Shown: positions 1 to 6,628 of the stretch, piece by piece
Layout: each line of letters starts with the position of its first letter
Position numbering within the stretch: the first letter of the stretch is position 1
NCBI GenBank assembly: GCA_964460845.1
Contig: CAYWRZ010000001.1
Coordinates: 124,001 to 188,000 of the forward strand
From: CAYWRZ01 sp964460845
GTDB taxonomy: Bacteria; Bacteroidota; Bacteroidia; Flavobacteriales_D; UBA2798
Length of the DNA: 64,000 bases
Direction: 5' to 3'
Translations under genes and position numbers: made by a program
Notes under the pieces: model-generated
Database searches by the model: none
What the model was told of the DNA's origin: nothing
The model's input: the letters and a program-made list of their open reading frames with translations, nothing else

Positions 1-711
1 CAAATCGATAGCCTTTGCATGATCGTCCACAAAAAGCCAGTCGCGCACATTTTCGCCACTGCCATATACAGGCACGGGCTTATGGTGACGGATATTGTGA
101 ATAGCAAGCGGAATCAGCTTTTCCGGGAAATGATGTGTGCCGTAATTATTCGAGCAGTTCGACAATACCACATCAAGCCCGTAGGTATGATGATAGGCAC
201 GTACAAAATGATCGGAACTGGCTTTCGAAGCCGAATAAGGAGAGCGCGGATCGTAACGCGTCTCTTCCGTAAAAAGCCCGGTATCACCCAGCGATCCGTA
301 CACCTCGTCGGTCGATACATGATAAAAGCGCCGCGGCTTGCCATCGGTTTTCGACAACCAATAGGTACGTGCTGCATTCAGCAGATTTACGGTACCGACC
401 ACATTGGTCAGTACAAATTCGAGCGGATTGGAAATGGATCGATCCACGTGCGACTCGGCGGCCAGGTGAATCACCCCATCGAACTCATTTTCTGCAAAAA
501 GGCGGTCTATAAATGTGCTATCGGTGATGTTGCCTTTGAGGAATGTATAGTTGGATTTCCCTTCGAGATCTTTCAGGTTCTCAAGATTCCCCGCATAAGT
601 CAGGGCATCGAGATTGTAAATATGATAGTCGGGATAACGTTTTACCAACAGGCGTACAAGGTGTGATCCGATAAATCCTGCTCCTCCGGTAATTAGCAAC
701 TTCTTACTCAT
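1..711 (-). CDS. rfbB: dTDP-glucose 4,6-dehydratase, partial (C-terminus outside the window)
   Basis: The protein oxidises and dehydrates dTDP-glucose to dTDP-4-keto-6-deoxyglucose, the branch point for rhamnose and other deoxysugars of surface glycans. The reading frame opens at the ATG at 711 and runs off the window edge after 237 codons, about two thirds of the usual 350. A Rossmann TGGAGFIG motif lies at residues 8-15. The signature TDEVYG and the YSASK catalytic Tyr-x-x-x-Lys follow, as expected for an extended SDR of the RmlB type. It starts 39 bp after the wbpA-like stop and is probably the fourth gene of that operon. The other dTDP-sugar genes (rfbA, rfbC, rfbD) are not visible here. 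Confidence 0.93.
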   Translation of the reverse strand, partial: MSKKLLITGGAGFIGSHLVRLLVKRYPDYHIYNLDALTYAGNLENLKDLEGKSNYTFLKGNITDSTFIDRLFAENEFDGVIHLAAESHVDRSISNPLEFVLTNVVGTVNLLNAARTYWLSKTDGKPRRFYHVSTDEVYGSLGDTGLFTEETRYDPRSPYSASKASSDHFVRAYHHTYGLDVVLSNCSNNYGTHHFPEKLIPLAIHNIRHHKPVPVYGSGENVRDWLFVDDHAKAIDL

Positions 712-750
712 AGCCTTGATCAATTCGTGAAACGCGCTGCTTCTTTTTGC

Positions 751-2040
751 TTAAAGACTCCAATACGTGAGCTTGCTCAGTTTGTTACGATAGATCCCTT
801 TTACATCCGTCAGCACTCCGTTGGAAGAGAGGATGGAAAGAAAATATTTTTCGTCGAGATCAAGGTACTCGCGGTGGTTTACCGCCACGATTACGCCGTC
901 GTAACCCTTGCCTATTTTGCTGAGTCCGAAGCCGTATTCATGCTCCAGCTCGGCCGAATCGGCATGGGGATCGGTCACGTCCACTTTTACGCCGAAAGAA
1001 CGCAGCTCTTTGACAATATCGGCCACTTTCGAATTGCGGATGTCGCTCACGTCTTCTTTAAACGTAGCGCCCATAACCAGCACTTTCGATTTGGAAATAT
1101 TTTTGCCCGAGGCAATGATTTTCTTCACGGTATTTTTGGCCACGTAAAAACCCATCGAGTCGTTGATGTAACGCCCCGAGTTGATCACACGGGCGTGGTA
1201 GCCCAGCGCTTCGGCCTTGTGCGTAAGGTAATAAGGGTCCACTCCAATGCAATGTCCGCCAACGAGCCCCGGGAAAAAACGGAGAAAATTCCACTTGGTA
1301 CCGGCCGCTTCGAGCACATCGTAGGTATTGATACCCATTTTATTGAAAATGATCGAAAGCTCGTTCATCAGGGCGATGTTCACATCACGCTGCGTGTTTT
1401 CAATGATCTTCGCCGCTTCGGCTACTTTGATGGTAGAGGCACGGTGCACACCGGGTTCCACAATCAGCTCATACACTTTGGCGATTACATCGAGCGAAGT
1501 TTTATCACAACCCGATACCACTTTCAGAATACGGGTAATGGTATGCTCATGGTCGCCGGGATTGATCCGTTCGGGCGAGTAGCCTACTTTAAAATCTTTC
1601 TTGAATTTGAGTCCCGACTCGCGCTCCAGCACAGGAATACAATCTTCTTCGGTACAGCCGGGATATACGGTCGATTCGTACACCACATAATCTCCTTTTT
1701 TCAGCACTTTACCCACAGTCGAAGAGGCGCCCAACAGCGGTTTCAAATCAGGCAGGTTATGCTCGTCGATAGGTGTCGGTACGGCTACAATAAAAAAGGT
1801 AGCTTCTTTCAGATCGTCGAGCGAAGCGGTAAATTTTATATCACATCCTTTGAAAGCTTCCTTCGGCAATTCCTTACTCGGATCGATCCCTTTTTTCATC
1901 ATATCTACCCTTTTCTGGTTGATATCAAAGCCGATAACCCGAAGTTTTTTAGCAAATTCCAGCGCAATAGGAAGGCCCACATAACCCAGTCCGATGACGG
2001 CGATTGTGGCTTCTTTCTGGACAAGTTTTTTGTAAATCAT
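751..2040 (-). CDS. wbpA: UDP-N-acetylglucosamine 6-dehydrogenase (WbpA/TviB family)
   Basis: This is a nucleotide-sugar dehydrogenase that oxidises C6 of a UDP-HexNAc twice to give the uronic acid, using two NAD+. The 429 residues fit the family. The NAD-binding GLGYVG motif is at residues 17-22, and the catalytic Cys264 lies in GGHCIGVDPYYL, the form typical of WbpA, WbpO and TviB rather than plain UDP-glucose dehydrogenase. It follows the wbpB-like gene by 29 bp. With wbpB and wbpD upstream, the most likely product is UDP-GlcNAcA, the first intermediate on the way to UDP-2,3-diacetamido-uronic acid. GlcNAc versus GalNAc specificity cannot be read from the sequence. Confidence 0.88.
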   Translation of the reverse strand: MIYKKLVQKEATIAVIGLGYVGLPIALEFAKKLRVIGFDINQKRVDMMKKGIDPSKELPKEAFKGCDIKFTASLDDLKEATFFIVAVPTPIDEHNLPDLKPLLGASSTVGKVLKKGDYVVYESTVYPGCTEEDCIPVLERESGLKFKKDFKVGYSPERINPGDHEHTITRILKVVSGCDKTSLDVIAKVYELIVEPGVHRASTIKVAEAAKIIENTQRDVNIALMNELSIIFNKMGINTYDVLEAAGTKWNFLRFFPGLVGGHCIGVDPYYLTHKAEALGYHARVINSGRYINDSMGFYVAKNTVKKIIASGKNISKSKVLVMGATFKEDVSDIRNSKVADIVKELRSFGVKVDVTDPHADSAELEHEYGFGLSKIGKGYDGVIVAVNHREYLDLDEKYFLSILSSNGVLTDVKGIYRNKLSKLTYWSL

Positions 2041-2069
2041 TGTATGCGAATTCGTAAGGAGGTGCGAAA

Positions 2070-3095
2070 TTACGACTTTTGCGTGGTTTTCAAAGCATAG
2101 ATACGCTCGATAATGTCCACTACTTTCAAGCCCTCCAGCGCATTGGTGGTCATGGTAGTACCGCCTTTAAGAGTATCTACTACATTCTGAATAATATAGT
2201 GATGGTTGTTGGCCGATCCTTTGTAAGCCCCGTAATCGTTCGCCGGATTGGTAGGAGGCAGGTCGGGTAGCTGGTAATCCTGAATATGGCAGTACTCGAC
2301 CTCGTTCATGTATTGCCCGCCGATTTTCACGCTGCCTTTGCTGCCGATCACGGTCAATGAGCTTTCGAGGTTGGTATCCCATACCGCGGTCGAATAGTTG
2401 ATGCTACCCATTCCTCCGTTCACAAAATTGAAGCTCACAAAACCCGAATCTTCAAACTCGGTAAGTTCCTGATGCCGAAAATCGTTGAATTTGGCCTGGA
2501 TATTCGTGATGTCGCCAAAAAGCCAGTACATGATATCGATGAAATGCGAAAACTGTGTGAAGAGCGTACCGCCGTCGAGCGCCTGGGTTCCTTTCCAGTT
2601 GTCTTTTTTGTAATAACGCTCGTCGCGGTTCCAGTAGCAGTTGAGCTGTACCATGTAAATATCGCCCAGCAGCCCGGTTTCGACCGCATTTTTTATCCAT
2701 TGTGAGGGCGGCGAATAACGATTTTGCATCACGCTAAAAATATGCTTGTGCACCTGTAGCGATTTGTAAATGATATTCTCACAGTCTCTCTTGGTGAGCG
2801 CCATCGGTTTTTCGCACACCACGTGCTTGTTGTATTCGAGCGCCAGCAGGCAATGCGTAGCATGTAACCCGTTGGGACTACAGATGCTGACCACCTCTAT
2901 CTCCGGATGCTTTTCCAGCATCTCACGCGGATCGGAATAAAACGGCTCCTCAATCTCCGAAAGCCCCAATACTTCGGGCTGGCGCACATCGCATACCGCT
3001 ACTAAGCGGCAGTCGGCATTGCGGCGTACCATTTCGGCATGACGCTTGCCAATATGGCCCTGGCCGATTACGGCAAAATGAACTGGTTTAGACAT
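2070..3095 (-). CDS. wbpB: Gfo/Idh/MocA oxidoreductase, WbpB-like UDP-GlcNAcA 3-dehydrogenase
   Basis: The protein is predicted to oxidise C3 of UDP-N-acetylglucosaminuronic acid to the 3-keto sugar, ready for transamination. I chose the ATG at 3095 (MSKPVHFAVIG, 341 residues). An in-frame extension to 3206 would run into the upstream gene and has no family counterpart. The Rossmann motif GQGHIG is at residues 11-16, and the Gfo/Idh/MocA signature CEKPM, with its catalytic lysine, is near residue 95. It starts 28 bp after the wbpD-like stop. The substrate is inferred from the flanking wbpA- and wbpD-like genes; the family is certain, the substrate less so. Confidence 0.82.
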   Translation of the reverse strand: MSKPVHFAVIGQGHIGKRHAEMVRRNADCRLVAVCDVRQPEVLGLSEIEEPFYSDPREMLEKHPEIEVVSICSPNGLHATHCLLALEYNKHVVCEKPMALTKRDCENIIYKSLQVHKHIFSVMQNRYSPPSQWIKNAVETGLLGDIYMVQLNCYWNRDERYYKKDNWKGTQALDGGTLFTQFSHFIDIMYWLFGDITNIQAKFNDFRHQELTEFEDSGFVSFNFVNGGMGSINYSTAVWDTNLESSLTVIGSKGSVKIGGQYMNEVEYCHIQDYQLPDLPPTNPANDYGAYKGSANNHHYIIQNVVDTLKGGTTMTTNALEGLKVVDIIERIYALKTTQKS

Positions 3096-3123
3096 AGTAT
3101 CTACTGAATAAAGAGGGTGAAAT

Positions 3124-3702
3124 TTACCCGATTTTACTGACTTTTCCGCCTTCGAGCCTGTATTTTTCTCCGCTTTCGGGACAGGTGGCCCATCCTTCCG
3201 CATCAAATTTCAGCTTGTGTCCGTATTCGCTCATCCAACCGGTTTGACGCGCGGGATTCCCGATCACCAGTGCATAAGCGGGTACGTCTTTCGTTACCAC
3301 AGCCCCTGCACCAATAAAGGCAAACTCCCCTATATCATGTCCGCACACGATAGTGGCATTGGCGCCTATCGAAGCACCCCGCTTTACCAGCGTACGGGCA
3401 TATTCATTGCGGCGGTTCACCGCACTCCGCGGATTGATCACGTTTGTAAATACCATCGAAGGACCTAAAAACACATCGTCTTCACATTCTACGCCCGTAT
3501 AAATGCTCACGTTATTTTGAATCTTCACATTATTGCCCAGCACCACACCCGGCGATATGACCACATTCTGACCGATATTGCAATTACGGCCTATACGACA
3601 ATCGGGCATAATATGCGAGAAATGCCAAATACGTGTGCCCTCACCGATTTGAGAACCCTCATCGATCACAGCCGAAGGATGCGCAGAATAAGAAACAGCC
3701 AT
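3124..3702 (-). CDS. wbpD: UDP-3-amino-sugar N-acetyltransferase, WbpD-like
   Basis: This is a left-handed beta-helix acetyltransferase with repeated hexapeptides from about residue 8 (for example IDEGSQIGEGTRIW) to residue 155, followed by a short C-terminal segment. WbpD enzymes of about 190 residues acetylate the 3-amino group of UDP-2-acetamido-3-amino-glucuronic acid. I use the ATG at 3702 (MAVSYSAHPS, 192 residues). A TAnnTTTG promoter element at 3716-3723 lies inside the longer reading frame, so an ATG at 3738 could not be on that transcript. It is the first gene of the operon. The aminotransferase needed between WbpB and WbpD (WbpE type) is not in the window. Confidence 0.85.
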   Translation of the reverse strand: MAVSYSAHPSAVIDEGSQIGEGTRIWHFSHIMPDCRIGRNCNIGQNVVISPGVVLGNNVKIQNNVSIYTGVECEDDVFLGPSMVFTNVINPRSAVNRRNEYARTLVKRGASIGANATIVCGHDIGEFAFIGAGAVVTKDVPAYALVIGNPARQTGWMSEYGHKLKFDAEGWATCPESGEKYRLEGGKVSKIG

Positions 3703-3715
3703 ACATGATTTTTTG

Positions 3716-3723
3716 CAAATATA
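3716..3723 (-). promoter_or_regulatory. Bacteroidota -7 promoter element of the wbp operon
   Basis: TATATTTG on the minus strand matches TAnnTTTG exactly and lies 14 bp upstream of the wbpD ATG. No clear -33 TTG is visible at the usual distance. Its position fixes the wbpD start at 3702. Confidence 0.6.
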
Positions 3724-3860
3724 GGCAGCGTCAGGCAACCGTCACGAATTTATTTTATCCCCGGTTTCGATCCCAAAGTACGGCTGGTAAACGCATCTTG
3801 GGTCTGATTGGTGTAGGTACAAGAATTAAATGTAACTTTAGGCATTAAAATCTGATACTT

Positions 3861-4730
3861 ATGAAAAAAAATGCATTCTGTATTCTTGCAGCGTTTGCGA
3901 TAAGCGCCCTTAGCTTTTCCGATTCGGCTGCACAATCCGTTAATTTTCCACCTCCCAGTCCTTCACAAACCGTGAAGCAGCAATTTGCCACCTCTTTTAT
4001 TGAAATCAGCTACGCCCGCCCCGGTGTAAAAGACCGTAACGTTTTCGGCGATCTCGTTCCCTACGGAAAAGTGTGGAGAACCGGCGCCAATGCAGCTACT
4101 ACCCTTAAATTCGGAGAAGAAGTAAACGTAAACGGCACGAAGCTTCCTGCCGGCAAATACGGCCTGCTCTCTATCCCCGGCGAAAAAGAATGGACCATTA
4201 TCCTTTCCAAAGATACGACCGTAACCAGTCCTTCGGCTTACAAGCAGGAAAACGACGCGGTACGCTTTACCGTAAAACCGTCTTCTCTTTCGCAAGCGGT
4301 AGAGTCGTTCACCATCGATGTGCAAAACCTCAAAGCGAACGCGGCCGAAATTCGCATTAGCTGGGATAAAACACAGGTAAGCTTTACGGTAAGCGCCGAT
4401 ATCGAAGGTAAAATCATGGCGCAAATTGACGAGGCCATGAAAGGCGAGAAGAAACCTTATTTCCAATCGGCAGCCTACTATTACGAAAACGGCAAAGACC
4501 TGAACAAAGCGCACGAATGGATTACCGAAGCGGTAAAAGCCCAGCCCGATGCCTTTTGGGTGCTGCACCTGAAAGCGAAAATCGAATACAAGCAAAACCG
4601 TTACGACGAAGCTATCGCTACCGCAAAACTTTCGGCCGATAAAGCCAAAGCCGCGCAAAACGATGATTACGTGAAGATGAACGAGAAGCTGATCAACGAC
4701 GCGCAAAAGCACAAAACACCGAAGAAATAA
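3861..4730 (+). CDS. DUF2911 domain protein, secreted, with C-terminal TPR-like region
   Basis: This is a 289-residue exported protein with a signal peptide (hydrophobic residues 6-20, cleavage near SDSAAQS). Residues about 35-180 carry the DUF2911 pattern: SFIEISYARPGVKDR, an LVPYGKVWRTGAN core and LPAGKYGLLSIPG. This domain is widespread in Bacteroidota periplasmic proteins and has no assigned activity. The C-terminal 90 residues are helical and look like two TPR repeats (PYFQSAAYYYENGKDLNKA, then NRYDEAIATAKLSADKAK). It is a single gene, divergent from the wbp operon and closed by a hairpin terminator. The family is confident; the role is unknown. Confidence 0.88.
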   Translation: MKKNAFCILAAFAISALSFSDSAAQSVNFPPPSPSQTVKQQFATSFIEISYARPGVKDRNVFGDLVPYGKVWRTGANAATTLKFGEEVNVNGTKLPAGKYGLLSIPGEKEWTIILSKDTTVTSPSAYKQENDAVRFTVKPSSLSQAVESFTIDVQNLKANAAEIRISWDKTQVSFTVSADIEGKIMAQIDEAMKGEKKPYFQSAAYYYENGKDLNKAHEWITEAVKAQPDAFWVLHLKAKIEYKQNRYDEAIATAKLSADKAKAAQNDDYVKMNEKLINDAQKHKTPKK

Positions 4731-4748
4731 GCCGTACCGATTACGGTG

Positions 4749-4780
4749 AAGAGGGGCCTGAATAAGGTCCCTCTTTTTTT
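4749..4780. terminator. Rho-independent terminator between convergent genes
   Basis: GAGGGGCC and GGTCCCTC pair around a 7-nt loop, extended by A-T pairs, with a run of seven T on the plus strand. It mainly serves the DUF2911 gene and may also act on the converging symporter operon. Confidence 0.8.
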
Positions 4781-4793
4781 ATGCCCTCCGCCG

Positions 4794-6512
4794 TCAATCT
4801 ATTACTTGTGCCTGTTCACCGGCTTGTGGCGGCAGCTTAAGAAAACGCTGAAACAGGAAGGCGAAAAACATGACCAATCCGCAGCCAATCGGATTCAGCC
4901 ATAGAAAAGCTACCGCATCGGTGGCATAAAGCGTAAAAATGATCGCCTCGGTAATCAGCGCCGCAATAAATACTGCGGTACCTCCGATTTTTTTCATCCA
5001 AAAAGCGACCAGGAAAATACCAAGTATGGTACCGTAAAAAAGTGATCCCAACACATTGATCGCCTCGATCAGACTGCCCATGCGGTTGGCAAACATGGCC
5101 ACCCCAATCGCGATGCAGCCCCAGAGCACGGTAGCCCATTTGGAAGCCAAAAGCTCGTGCTTTGCGGTAGAGGGTTTGCGCCGGTGTCGTTTGTAAAAAT
5201 CGACTATCGAGGTCGATGCCAGGGCATTAAGCTCTGAAGAGGTAGAGCTCCACGAAGCTGAAAAAATCACGGCAATAAGCAAGCCTATCAAACCTGCCGG
5301 AAGAAATGTGATTACAAAATGTAGAAAAATATAATTTGTATCGTTGTTATCGGCGCCCAGCTTACCCGGACCAATCAGCACTTTGGCAGAATCACGCAAT
5401 ACTTCGGTTTGTTTTTCCAGCACGTTCAGCTCGCTCGTCAAACGCCGGGTTTCCACTTCGTTTTCGGCATGGAGCGCATCGACCAACTGAAAAACCCGGT
5501 CATTTTTCTGCGCATGCACCTGCGCGTGTTCCGCTTCTATTCCTTCAAATGCTTCGGCATACGGCGATGTTCGAATCTGCTCGGTGACGGCCTTATTGAA
5601 AAATACGGGCGGTGTATGAAACTGGTAAAAAGCAAATAACAAGGCTCCGATAAGCAGAATCAAAAATTGCATGGGTATTTTGACCATGCCGTTCATCAGC
5701 ATACCTACCCTACTTTGCGCCACCGATTTGCCCGAGAGGTAGCGCCCTACCTGCGACTGGTCGGTTCCAAAATAAGACAGGGCCAGAAAAAATCCGCCGA
5801 TGAGGCCGCTCCACAAGGTGTATTTATCATCCGGATCAAAACGCGGATCGACCACATTGAGCTTGCCCATCTTACCCGCTACGTGCAAAGCATCCGAAAA
5901 ACCTACGCCTTCGGGCAGCATCTGCACCACCATATACCCTGCTACAAACATTCCCACAATAATGATGGCCATTTGCTGCAACTGCGTATAGGATACCGCC
6001 TTGCTACCACCTGCTACGGTATAGACTATCACCAGGGCACCCATAAAAAAGTTCGTAATGTAAATGTTCCAACCCAGCAGCGAAGAAAGTATCAAGGCTG
6101 GTGCATAAATGGTGATCCCTGCGGCAATGCCGCGCTGTATAAGAAAAAGAAAGGCCGTAAGGGTGCGGGTTTTCAGGTCGAAACGCTGCTCTAAAAATTG
6201 ATAGGCAGTATATACTTTGAGCCGGTGAAAAATAGGAAGAAACACTACGCTGATCACAATCATAGCCAGCGGAAGACCGAAGTAATACTGCACAAAACGC
6301 ATCCCGTCGGTATAAGCCTGCCCAGGCGCCGACAAAAACGTAATGGCACTGGCCTGCGTAGCCATCACCGAAAACATGACATGATACCAGGGCAAAGACT
6401 GATCACCTAACAGGTAGCCTTCAATATTTTTTTGTCCACGGCTTTTCCAGATTCCGTAAACCACAATACACAGCAGGGTGCCGCACAGCACAAGCCAATC
6501 GGGCCAACTCAT
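4794..6512 (-). CDS. Sodium:solute symporter (SSS family)
   Basis: This is a 572-residue inner-membrane transporter with about 13 hydrophobic segments, starting WPDWLVLCGTLLCIVVYG. The SSS landmarks ATQASAITFLSAPGQAY and GIAAGITIYAPALILS are present. A polar, probably coiled-coil stretch of about 70 residues (near residues 315-385) interrupts the membrane segments before FLHFVITFLPAGLIGLLIAV. The ATG overlaps the stop of the upstream 39-residue gene as ATGA, so translation is coupled. With the PIG-L deacetylase two genes upstream, a role in importing a sugar or deacetylated amino-sugar product is plausible, but the substrate is not visible. Confidence 0.87.
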   Translation of the reverse strand: MSWPDWLVLCGTLLCIVVYGIWKSRGQKNIEGYLLGDQSLPWYHVMFSVMATQASAITFLSAPGQAYTDGMRFVQYYFGLPLAMIVISVVFLPIFHRLKVYTAYQFLEQRFDLKTRTLTAFLFLIQRGIAAGITIYAPALILSSLLGWNIYITNFFMGALVIVYTVAGGSKAVSYTQLQQMAIIIVGMFVAGYMVVQMLPEGVGFSDALHVAGKMGKLNVVDPRFDPDDKYTLWSGLIGGFFLALSYFGTDQSQVGRYLSGKSVAQSRVGMLMNGMVKIPMQFLILLIGALLFAFYQFHTPPVFFNKAVTEQIRTSPYAEAFEGIEAEHAQVHAQKNDRVFQLVDALHAENEVETRRLTSELNVLEKQTEVLRDSAKVLIGPGKLGADNNDTNYIFLHFVITFLPAGLIGLLIAVIFSASWSSTSSELNALASTSIVDFYKRHRRKPSTAKHELLASKWATVLWGCIAIGVAMFANRMGSLIEAINVLGSLFYGTILGIFLVAFWMKKIGGTAVFIAALITEAIIFTLYATDAVAFLWLNPIGCGLVMFFAFLFQRFLKLPPQAGEQAQVID

Positions 6513-6628
6513 GAATAGTGAAGGGTAAAAAGGTAATACAAAAGTATCTGCACAAGCAGCCAGCCCGCTACCACGAGGTAAAAACGGGGCCAGGTTTTAA
6601 ACAGCGGCGGATCTTTTTTTTCTTTCAT
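6509..6628 (-). CDS. 39-residue single-span membrane protein, coupled between PIG-L and symporter genes
   Basis: A short gene fills the gap between the PIG-L and symporter genes. It starts MKEKKDPPLFKTWPRFY and continues into one hydrophobic segment of about 20 residues ending in LFTLHYS. Its ATG (6628) overlaps the PIG-L stop as ATGA, and its TGA overlaps the symporter ATG as ATGA, so all three are translationally coupled. The basic N-terminus suggests a cytoplasmic N-terminus. Small partner proteins of SSS symporters are known (YhdT/DUF997 with PanF, DUF4212 with acetate-type symporters). This one is shorter, and I infer an analogous role from position only. Confidence 0.72.
   Translation of the reverse strand: MKEKKDPPLFKTWPRFYLVVAGWLLVQILLYYLFTLHYS

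Noticed and set aside
19..666. 215-codon plus-strand frame
   Set aside because: It lies antisense to rfbB, whose minus-strand translation gives an unmistakable dehydratase. The plus frame has no domain pattern.
727..2100. 457-codon plus-strand frame
   Set aside because: It is a shadow of the wbpA-like gene on the other strand, rich in Phe, His and Arg, with no recognisable domain.
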